Assembly: GCA_964363305.1 (NCBI GenBank)
Contig: CAYIHX010000048.1
Location: 1 to 26,568, forward strand
Direction of reading: 5' to 3'
Source: CAYIHX01 sp964363305
Lineage (GTDB): Bacteria > Bdellovibrionota > UBA1018
Length of the DNA: 26,568 bases
A program made the position numbers and the translations under genes. Of this stretch, positions 1 to 6,538 are shown one piece after another. Every line of letters begins with the position of its first letter. Positions within the stretch are counted from its first letter, which is position 1. The notes below the pieces were generated by a model. The model was not told the DNA's origin and did not search any database. It saw only the letters and a program-made list of their open reading frames with translations.

Positions 1-4
1 AAGA

Positions 5-41
5 CTTCCTTCGCCAGGATGGTCCCCTCATTCGAAGGAAG
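5..41. repeat. 9-bp inverted repeat near the window's left edge
   Basis: CTTCCTTCG (5-13) is exactly complementary to CGAAGGAAG (33-41) with a 19-base loop. A short GGCC-AGGAC-GGCC element and a run of four T follow (about 42-60). It could be the end of an upstream rightward transcript or part of the helicase leader. The loop is long and the T-run is displaced, so it is not a textbook terminator. The rest of 1-166 holds no supportable gene. Confidence 0.3.
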
Positions 42-166
42 GCCAGGACGGCCGTGTCTTTTCCTCTCAGATTCTCGCACCTTGGAGCGCGTCCCTTCTC
101 CCGCATACACACTCAAAGGGGGCAGTTTCAAAGGCTCTCTTCCCTGCCCAGTGATTCTCGTCTACC

Positions 167-2368
167 GTGAATTCACCCGTGGCAACCCCCCTCGATCTTA
201 AAAAACTGAACCCCCCCCAGAGGGAAGCCGTCCTCCATGGGAATGGCCCCCTCCTCGTGCTCGCCGGAGCAGGCAGCGGCAAAACCAGCACCATGTCGTA
301 CCGCATCGCCCACCTCATCTCGGCCCGACATCAGCCCGGCTCAGCAATTCTCGGCCTCTCCTTTACGCGCAAGGCGGCCGGAGAGCTCAAAGAACGGGTC
401 CGAAAGCTGGTGACGAACGTGGCCGGACCTCGCGCGGGCCACGGCCTCACCCTGACCACCTTCCACAGCCTCTGCGTCCGCTTCCTCCGTCAGCACTCCC
501 AGCTCCTCGGCTTCAGCGATAATTTCACCATTTTGGACCAGCACGACCAGCTCGACGTGATCCGCACGCTTCTCAAAAACCTGCACGTCGACGATCGCCG
601 CTTCGACCCTCAGACCATCCTGTTTGAAATCGGCCAGGCCAAGAACCGCTTCCTCGTCGGCGATCGGGCCCTGAGCTATTTCGAGGAAAACAAAAAGCTC
701 CCGCCCGACTATTCCGACGTCATTGCCACCGTCTATCCAAAATACGCGGCCCAGCTGCGCGCCCTCAACGCGATGGATTTCGATGACCTGCTTTACCTCG
801 CCGTCAAGCTTCTCGAAGAACATGCGGACGTTCGCGAGGGCTATGGCCTCAAATTTCGGCACATCTTGGTGGACGAATACCAAGACACGAACCCCGCGCA
901 GTTCAGGCTGCTTCGGCTCCTCACCGAGCGCCACCAGAATTTATGCGTCGTGGGCGACGATGATCAATCCATTTACGCCTGGCGCGGAGCCGATGCGCGC
1001 CACATTCTCGAATTTACGAGCCACTTTCCCGCCGCCCGCACCATCACTCTTGACCAAAACTACCGGAGCACCTCGAGAATCCTGAACGCGGCGAATGAGG
1101 TCATTTCGCGGAATACCCAGCGGCACCCCAAAAAACTCTGGTCGGATCGCGGCGAGGGCGAGCCCATCCACCACGTGATCGTCGAAGAAGATCGCTCCGA
1201 AGCGGAGTTCGTCGCGGAAGAGATCCTGAAACGCGCGCAGACCTCCGTGGAGGGCAAGCCCGTGCAGACACGCCCCTGGAAGGATTTCGCCATCCTCTAT
1301 CGCTCCAATCCCCAATCCCGGTTGTTCGAAGAGGCGCTCCGCCTCAGAAAAATCCCCTACAAGCTCGTGGGCGCTCTTTCCTTTCTCGATCGCAAAGAGG
1401 TGAAAGACCTCTTCAGCTACCTGAAGATCATCGCCAACCCGAAAGACGATGGAGCAGTGAGACGCATCCTCAACTGGCCGCCCCGAAGCATCGGGCGAGC
1501 GGCCATCGAGGGGATCAGCAGCCGGGCGACTGCCGACGGCACGAGTTTTTTCGAAGCACTCACTCATGCCAACGAAGCCGCCCCTCGTGCGGCAGGCGCC
1601 ATTCACTCCTTCGTTGCGATGATCAACCAGCAACGAACTGACCTCCATCAACTTCCCGCGGACCCCGCCGCGCTCGCCGGCTGGGGACGCCGAATTCTCG
1701 AAAAAATCGGCGCTTCAGCCGCGCTCCAAGCGGAATCCGACGACGCCGCCCAAGCGGTCAAAAAACTCGAAAACATGGAAGAGCTGATCAACGCCATGGG
1801 CCAGCTCTCGGCCGATGACCTTCGCGAGGAACTCGGCGAAGGCAAAGAACTCACGGCGCCCCTCCTGCTGCGAGAATTCCTCTCGCGCATGCTCCTGCAA
1901 GCCCAAGACGAGATCGACGACAAGAAGGACCAGGCCAAAGACCAAGAGCGAGATCAGGTCACGCTCCTCACCCTCCACGGCGCCAAGGGGCTCGAGTATC
2001 CGATCGTTTTCATGGTCGGCCTCGAAGAAGGGCTCTTGCCCCACCGCCGCACCATCGAAGAAGGCACCGACTTCTCCGAAGAACGCCGCCTCTGCTATGT
2101 CGGGATCACCCGCGCCAAAGATCACCTCATCCTCACCCGGGCCCGCACCCGAATCCGCTACGGAAAAGCCGTCCCCCGCCATCCCTCACGCTTCCTGGAC
2201 GAACTCCCCCAAGATCAGATCGTGCACCAGAATCTGTCGCTCGGCCCGGATCACCCGACGAACTCCCCGGTCGCACAGGCCGCGGCCGAGCAGCAGCACG
2301 AGGAGCGCGTCAAAGGATTCCTGTCGCAAATTCGTTCGCAGATCCTGACGAACCCTCCGCGCAAATAA
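167..2368 (+). CDS. uvrD: UvrD/PcrA/Rep-family superfamily 1A DNA helicase
   Basis: ATP-driven 3'-5' DNA helicase of the type used in nucleotide excision repair, mismatch repair or replication restart, acting in the cytoplasm on DNA. The 733 residues match the family's usual length. Motifs appear in order: Q-motif LNPPQREAV near residue 15, Walker A GAGSGKT (34-40), motif Ia FTRKAA, TFHSL, Walker B DEYQDTN (from 236), motif III GDDDQSIYAWRGA, motif IV LDQNYRS, motif V HGAKGLEYP and motif VI YVGITRAKDHL. The start is a GTG, the only usable one: an in-frame stop lies at 152-154 and the Q-motif needs these first residues. No clear Shine-Dalgarno precedes it. The C-terminus ends soon after motif VI and lacks the Tudor-like domain found at the end of many UvrD/PcrA proteins. 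UvrD, PcrA and Rep cannot be told apart with certainty here. Confidence 0.95.
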   Translation: MNSPVATPLDLKKLNPPQREAVLHGNGPLLVLAGAGSGKTSTMSYRIAHLISARHQPGSAILGLSFTRKAAGELKERVRKLVTNVAGPRAGHGLTLTTFHSLCVRFLRQHSQLLGFSDNFTILDQHDQLDVIRTLLKNLHVDDRRFDPQTILFEIGQAKNRFLVGDRALSYFEENKKLPPDYSDVIATVYPKYAAQLRALNAMDFDDLLYLAVKLLEEHADVREGYGLKFRHILVDEYQDTNPAQFRLLRLLTERHQNLCVVGDDDQSIYAWRGADARHILEFTSHFPAARTITLDQNYRSTSRILNAANEVISRNTQRHPKKLWSDRGEGEPIHHVIVEEDRSEAEFVAEEILKRAQTSVEGKPVQTRPWKDFAILYRSNPQSRLFEEALRLRKIPYKLVGALSFLDRKEVKDLFSYLKIIANPKDDGAVRRILNWPPRSIGRAAIEGISSRATADGTSFFEALTHANEAAPRAAGAIHSFVAMINQQRTDLHQLPADPAALAGWGRRILEKIGASAALQAESDDAAQAVKKLENMEELINAMGQLSADDLREELGEGKELTAPLLLREFLSRMLLQAQDEIDDKKDQAKDQERDQVTLLTLHGAKGLEYPIVFMVGLEEGLLPHRRTIEEGTDFSEERRLCYVGITRAKDHLILTRARTRIRYGKAVPRHPSRFLDELPQDQIVHQNLSLGPDHPTNSPVAQAAAEQQHEERVKGFLSQIRSQILTNPPRK

Positions 2369-2379
2369 GGTTGAGACGC

Positions 2380-2781
2380 TCACCGATTCGATTCGTCGAC
2401 CTGCTCGTTGAGCGTCCAAAAGTCGTAGATCAGCCCGAACATAAAAAAAGCGCCGGTCAGCACGTAGAGGAATCCCGAAAACCATTTTCCGAGATAAAAT
2501 CGGTGCGCGCCGAAGATCCCAAGAAATGTCAGAAGCGCCCAGGCCACGTTGTAATCGTGCCGCCCCTTGGTAAAACGCAAATCCGCAGCGCGGTCCATCG
2601 ACGGAATCAAAAAGGCATCGACGAGCCAGCCCACTCCGCACAACCCCAAGGTCAGAAACCAAATCGTCCCACTCACCGGCTTCCCGTAATAAAAACGGTG
2701 CGCGCCCGTGAAGCCAAAAATCCAAAGAAGGTAACCGAAAAGCACACTATGCGTTTCACGCACTTCCGCCGACTGAACCAT
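2380..2781 (-). CDS. Tandem TM2-domain membrane protein
   Basis: Small integral membrane protein of 133 residues built from two consecutive TM2 domains. Each copy has the signature GAHRFYxGK followed by a hydrophobic segment and a xxD ending: GAHRFYYGKPVSG in the first and GAHRFYLGKWFSG in the second. This gives about four membrane helices. TM2 proteins have no agreed biochemical role in bacteria, so none is assigned. I chose ATG at 2781. A GAGG lies nine bases upstream, and this start begins 11 bases after the trmB stop. A start at 2823 would overlap trmB and add 14 residues with no TM2 character. It is the last gene of the leftward carD-cysS-trmB cluster and meets uvrD tail to tail with 11 bases between. 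Confidence 0.85.
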   Translation of the reverse strand: MVQSAEVRETHSVLFGYLLWIFGFTGAHRFYYGKPVSGTIWFLTLGLCGVGWLVDAFLIPSMDRAADLRFTKGRHDYNVAWALLTFLGIFGAHRFYLGKWFSGFLYVLTGAFFMFGLIYDFWTLNEQVDESNR

Positions 2782-2792
2782 GGGTCGATTCC

Positions 2793-3434
2793 TCACTTCC
2801 GTTTTGCCTGAACCTCGTAACAAACCTGCCCGCGTTCGAGGTACTTTTTTTCAAAATGGGTCCGCGGCGACGGCTGCGTGGCCTCGTCAAACGAGCGCAG
2901 CGTGACATCCGCCAGGCCCCACACGTCGCGAAAAAACAAGGTGGCCCGCTCGGCGTACCGTTCGTCATTCGTCGTCAGCATCACCTCGCCGCCTGCCCGC
3001 AGAGACTTGAGCAATCGCCCAAAAAAAGGCTGCGCATACCAACGCCTGCGCTCATCGCCCTTTCGGGGCCAAGGGTTCGGATACAAGATAAAACACCGAG
3101 AAACGGAAGAGGGAGGAACACAATGAGTCACCCACTCCACCGCATCGGCATGAATCGCCGTCACGTTACGCACCTGCGGATGGTGAGCCAGCCGCCGCTG
3201 AAAAGACTCGAACTTCGCCGCCGTATGTTCAATCGCGATGAGATGCCGCTGCGGATTTTTTTGCCCGTACTGAATAGGATGAAGCCCTACTCCACAGCCG
3301 AGCTCCAGATCGACCCAAGGCCGCTCAGCCGGCCAGGTGAAAACGCCGCCTTGGCGCGGCGTCGGCACCCGATCCGCTCGAAAGGCGCGCACGGCCGGAA
3401 GAGGTGTCTCCGACGAAGGCAACTCGACATTCAT
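2793..3434 (-). CDS. trmB: tRNA (guanine-N7-)-methyltransferase
   Basis: SAM-dependent enzyme predicted to make m7G46 in the variable loop of tRNAs. The 213-residue length is typical. The SAM-binding motif LELGCGVG is at residues 43-50, followed by the acidic IAIEHT strand and IHADAVEW. The family signature is LYPNPWPRKGDERRRW (117-132), and the C-terminal RTHFEKKYLERG (191-202) matches the conserved T-K/HFE-R-G tail. Two positions that are usually Asp are Asn here: PDPW is PNPW, and the TD after the GG turn is TN. Its ATG overlaps the cysS stop (ATGA, 3431-3434), so the two are probably translationally coupled. Confidence 0.92.
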   Translation of the reverse strand: MNVELPSSETPLPAVRAFRADRVPTPRQGGVFTWPAERPWVDLELGCGVGLHPIQYGQKNPQRHLIAIEHTAAKFESFQRRLAHHPQVRNVTAIHADAVEWVTHCVPPSSVSRCFILYPNPWPRKGDERRRWYAQPFFGRLLKSLRAGGEVMLTTNDERYAERATLFFRDVWGLADVTLRSFDEATQPSPRTHFEKKYLERGQVCYEVQAKRK

Positions 3435-4942
3435 CGGTATTCCCAGGTGGTCCCCGCCGGGCCATCCTTGATCGCCACTCCCCGCGCCAGAAGCTCATCC
3501 CGAATCCGATCGCCCTCGGCGAAATTTTTCGCCTTTCGTGCTTCAGTCCGAGCCTGCAACAGGGCGACAATCTCCTCCGCCGCGGGACGGGCTTCGCCAC
3601 CGGCCTCCGCCTGTTCCAGTTTCACGCGCTCGAGATCCGCCAACGCCTTGGCCGGAACCTGCCGCCCCACGCCGATCACCGCGCCGATCTCGTTTTCCAT
3701 GATCTTCACCAGCTCCTGCGAAGCCAAGACGGCCGCGGGAGTCGCCTGGGCCAACGGCTCAGCGAGCACCCGATTGAAAGAGCGAATCAAGGTGAACAGC
3801 GCCCCCAATGCGCCAGCCGTATTCAAGTCGTTCGCATAGCACTCTTCGATCTCCTCGCGCGCTTTCTCGCATTCAGCAAGAAACGAACCCCAGGCCGCCT
3901 CGGCGCGCGGGTCCGCCGCCGCCAAGCGCTTCGCCGCAAGCTCGACCGCCTTGGCCTTCGCCTCGTAAAGACGTTGCAGCGAAACGACGGCGTTTTCGAT
4001 GGAGTCCTCCGTCAGGTCGATCGCCGAGCGGTAATGGCTGCCGAGGCAGAAATAACGCCCGACCTCGCCGCCGTAACGGCTCAGAAAATCCCGCGCGGAA
4101 ACGATATTCCCCAGACTCTTGGACATTTTCGCCTTCGACATCGTGATGAAAGCGTGATGCAGCCAATAGCGGGCGAACGGCTCCTTGCCAGACGCGCCCT
4201 CACTCTGCGCGATTTCGTTTTCATGATGCGGAAAAACAAGGTCCTCGCCGCCATGATGGATGTCGATCTGCGGCCCCAGCCACTTCGCGATCATCGCCGA
4301 GCACTCGATATGCCAGCCCGGTCGACCGTTACTCCAGGGGCTCTCCCAAAACGGCTCACCCGGCTTAGCGGGCTTCCAGAGCGAGAAATCGAGCGGGTTC
4401 CGCTTCTTCGCATTCACCTCGACGCGCATTCCCGCAACCAAGTCGTCCGGCTGCCGATGAGAGAGCTTGCCGTAGGACGGGAAGGATTCGATCGAATAAA
4501 GAACCTCGCCGGTATCGATCACATAACCATGGCCACGCCGGATGATCTCTTCGATCACCGAAATGATTTCAGGAATCGTCTCGGTGACCTTCGCCTTGTG
4601 GGTGGGCTCCAGCACGCCCGCCAGCGCGTAATCTTTCTCTACTTCCAGGATATACTTCTTCGCCACCGCTTCCGCGGTCGATTTCTCTTCCTTCGCCAGA
4701 TTGATGATCTTGTCGTCGACATCCGTGTAGTTGCGAACAAAGTTCACCTCGAAACCGACGCGCTTGAAGTACCGAAAAATCAGATCTGCCACCAGGGCGG
4801 CCCGCAGATTCCCGATATGAATGTGCCCGTAGACCGTCGGCCCGCAGGAATAGAAGCTGACCTTGCCGGGAACCCTAGGCTCAAAAACCTCTTTTTTTCC
4901 GGATAAAGAATTCATCAACCGAATGCTGCGTCTCATGACCAT
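3431..4942 (-). CDS. cysS: Cysteinyl-tRNA synthetase
   Basis: Class I aminoacyl-tRNA synthetase that charges tRNA-Cys. The ATP-binding HIGH motif appears as GHIHIGN in YSCGPTVYGHIHIGN, with the zinc-ligand Cys just before it. HIECSAM and HHGGEDLVFPHHENE, which carry the remaining zinc ligands, follow, then the KMSKS loop (KAKMSKSLGNIV). The anticodon-binding region ends in the usual AKNFAEGDRIRDEL. The frame is open to a TTG at 4999, but I chose ATG at 4942: a GAGGG sits about seven bases upstream and the family normally starts just before MNSLSGKKEVF. The longer version would translate an intrinsic terminator. With this start the protein has 503 residues. It lies downstream of carD and overlaps trmB. 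Confidence 0.95.
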   Translation of the reverse strand: MVMRRSIRLMNSLSGKKEVFEPRVPGKVSFYSCGPTVYGHIHIGNLRAALVADLIFRYFKRVGFEVNFVRNYTDVDDKIINLAKEEKSTAEAVAKKYILEVEKDYALAGVLEPTHKAKVTETIPEIISVIEEIIRRGHGYVIDTGEVLYSIESFPSYGKLSHRQPDDLVAGMRVEVNAKKRNPLDFSLWKPAKPGEPFWESPWSNGRPGWHIECSAMIAKWLGPQIDIHHGGEDLVFPHHENEIAQSEGASGKEPFARYWLHHAFITMSKAKMSKSLGNIVSARDFLSRYGGEVGRYFCLGSHYRSAIDLTEDSIENAVVSLQRLYEAKAKAVELAAKRLAAADPRAEAAWGSFLAECEKAREEIEECYANDLNTAGALGALFTLIRSFNRVLAEPLAQATPAAVLASQELVKIMENEIGAVIGVGRQVPAKALADLERVKLEQAEAGGEARPAAEEIVALLQARTEARKAKNFAEGDRIRDELLARGVAIKDGPAGTTWEYR

Positions 4943-4967
4943 GTGGGTGCCCTCGAATGCGGGTAGC

Positions 4968-5008
4968 AAAAAAAAGACCCCCGGAGCCAGAATCAGCAAC
5001 GGGGCCCT
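4968..5008 (-). terminator. Intrinsic terminator or attenuator between carD and cysS
   Basis: Read leftward, AGGGCCCCG (5008-5000) can pair with CGGGGGTCT (4983-4975), with one mismatch, one G-U pair and a 16-base loop. Eight T follow (4975-4968). It lies after the carD stop at 5041 and only about 26 bases before the cysS start. There is hardly room for a separate cysS promoter between the T-run and the start. cysS is therefore probably transcribed by read-through, or by regulated read-through. Confidence 0.65.
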
Positions 5009-5040
5009 AAAAGATTTTTACGCGAGAAGACCTTGTAGGC

Positions 5041-5523
5041 TCAAGAGGCAAAAATGGTCTGAATCTCAAGCTCAATGATTTCTTCGCCGGTTTGTCGAGC
5101 GAGCGAAATTTCCTTCACGAGCAGATGTTTCGCTTGATCGAGCATCTTGCGCTCCCCAAACGACAAATCCTTGCTATGACGCAGCAAAAACAAATTACGG
5201 AGAACCTCCGCGATCTCATACACGGAGCCCGTCTTGATCTTTTCCATGTATTCCCGGTACCTACGATTCCAGGTCGTCTGATCAATCTTGACATCGCGTT
5301 TCTTTAAGATCTTATAAACATTATTCACTTCCTTGTCGGAAATGATTTCCCGGAGACCGACTGCGTCCGCATTATCGGTGGGGACCATAATGGTCATGAG
5401 GTTTTCGACGACTTGAAGAACATAAAATTTCTTCTTCTTGCCTCCGACATCCCTTTCTTCGATGCGCTTCACGATGGCCACCCCGTGCGCCGGATAAACT
5501 GCGCTATCGCCTACTTTGAACAT
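5041..5523 (-). CDS. carD: CarD-family RNA polymerase-binding transcription regulator
   Basis: CarD-type factor that binds the RNA polymerase beta subunit through an N-terminal Tudor-like domain (RID) and stabilises open promoter complexes through a helical C-terminal domain. The 160 residues begin with the characteristic FKVGDSAVYPAHGVA. FYVLQV and a TIMVPTDNAD segment follow, then the helical half with TWNRRYREYMEKI and a run ending ERKMLDQAKHLLVKE. A perfect AGGAGG (5533-5538) nine bases upstream fixes the start. The gene is AT-richer than cysS. A terminator follows it, so part of its mRNA is probably monocistronic. In mycobacteria carD lies near ispD, ispF and cysS; here carD and cysS are neighbours without ispDF. 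Confidence 0.93.
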   Translation of the reverse strand: MFKVGDSAVYPAHGVAIVKRIEERDVGGKKKKFYVLQVVENLMTIMVPTDNADAVGLREIISDKEVNNVYKILKKRDVKIDQTTWNRRYREYMEKIKTGSVYEIAEVLRNLFLLRHSKDLSFGERKMLDQAKHLLVKEISLARQTGEEIIELEIQTIFAS

Positions 5524-5832
5524 CTAAATCATCCTCCTGTCCCATCCGGGGGACAAACTACTGAATCCCAAATGAAACCTAAAACGACGTCGCGCTTGCC
5601 TTATGCCCATTCCTCTCGCATGATCGGGACCACTGCGAACAGGAACAACTCCGAAGTCCAAAGACATTTTTTGACTCGCGGAGGGGTAACACACTCGTCT
5701 TCTAAAGTCAATCAAGATTCATCTATAACCTACTAGAAAGCCTGTCGTTTCAAGGCCTTGCTCCTCAAGAAGCAAACGCCTTCCGTTTGCCCTTTAAGCA
5801 ATTTCAATGCCCGCTGTTGAGACTCAAACCCC
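5524..5832. other. Intergenic region upstream of carD with small dyads
   Basis: No gene is supportable in these 309 bases. Visible elements are the carD ribosome binding site (5533-5538), a perfect palindrome CAAGGCCTTG (5751-5760), and a compact hairpin GCAAACG-CCTTC-CGTTTGC (5772-5790). A TATAAC (5724-5729, + strand) has no convincing -35 partner. On the carD side, a TTGACT-like hexamer lies near 5700 but lacks a good -10. This stretch presumably carries both the carD promoter and the promoter of the rightward gene, neither of which I can place securely. Confidence 0.4.
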
Positions 5833-5919
5833 TTGATATGTTTGGAGCCAACTTGCCCCTCAGTCGGCAAGCCTGCGATGACAAAAGACAACCGACTGAA
5901 AGTTCGTCATACTCGAAAA

Positions 5920-6525
5920 ATGAATTCCTCAACAGATCGCGGCGAACGCGCAGTATGCTTCATCGGAGACGAAAAAAAAGATTACGAAAGGAGCCTCGCT
6001 TCCCTGGAAGAGACCTTCGAAGTGCTCTTCTTCAAGGAGGTCACTGATACCAGTATGGCGGCAGCTCTCTCGAGTATCCTCATCCTGAACCCGGAATTTC
6101 TAGGTCGAGAAGTTTTTCATCAGCTTGCCGGCGATGGTCCCACGGATCGGCTCCTCGTCATCTCTTCGAACCCCAAAGCCATCTGGTGCACCAATCAGAT
6201 GACCAAGCCATTCGACCCCAAGCACCTTCTCAATGCCATTCAGCAGACCTTCGAAGGCAAACTCAGCTCTCAGCTGCTCGAGGTCATGCCCGCCGAGGGC
6301 GATGCTGAAAATAATGATTTCGGATCGATGCCATTCACTCAAAGCGAATCATACCACACGGGCGAAAAAGTATTCTCCCGCACCACCCCTACTCTCGGAG
6401 AAGGGGTCATCACGAAGGTAGGACCGGTATTGATTCACGTCCACTTTCCCGATGCGCCCGGAAAACTCGCCCTCAGCGCGATCCGCTGTCACGTGACCGC
6501 GCTGAGAAAGGCCATCGATCAGTAG
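5920..6525 (+). CDS. Pseudo-receiver plus Tudor-like (DUF3553/CarD-type) protein, function unknown
   Basis: I do not recognise a named family. From ATG 5920 the protein has 201 residues. Residues 10-105 resemble a response-regulator receiver: a first strand AVCFIGDE ending in acidic residues, ILILNPEFLG where the phospho-acceptor Asp would be (Asn57 here), LLVISSN as the fourth strand, and MTKPFDPKHLLNAI with the conserved Lys96-Pro and last helix. An acidic linker follows. Residues about 145-190 (YHTGEKVFSRTTP, then LGEGVITKVG, HFPDAPGKLALS) resemble the small Tudor-like fold of DUF3553, of the UvrD C-terminus and of CarD. The start is uncertain: the frame is open to TTG 5833 and ATG 5878, and none has a good ribosome site. 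5920 leaves a short N-terminus before the first strand. A DNA- or polymerase-binding regulator is a guess. Confidence 0.7.
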   Translation: MNSSTDRGERAVCFIGDEKKDYERSLASLEETFEVLFFKEVTDTSMAAALSSILILNPEFLGREVFHQLAGDGPTDRLLVISSNPKAIWCTNQMTKPFDPKHLLNAIQQTFEGKLSSQLLEVMPAEGDAENNDFGSMPFTQSESYHTGEKVFSRTTPTLGEGVITKVGPVLIHVHFPDAPGKLALSAIRCHVTALRKAIDQ

Positions 6526-6538
6526 GCGGGCGCGCCCC

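Noticed and set aside
3404..4906. 500-codon open frame on the plus strand opposite cysS
   Set aside because: Arg- and Leu-rich shadow of cysS, which is unmistakable on the other strand.
4943..4999. Longer cysS N-terminus from TTG 4999
   Set aside because: The extra residues translate the terminator hairpin and T-run and match nothing in cysteinyl-tRNA synthetases.
5724..5729. TATAAC as the -10 of the pseudo-receiver gene
   Set aside because: No acceptable -35 lies 16-18 bases upstream, and the leader would be nearly 190 bases long.
6528..6537. GGGCGCGCCC palindrome between two convergent genes as a bidirectional terminator
   Set aside because: It can form only a three-pair stem with a four-base loop and has no T-run on either side.
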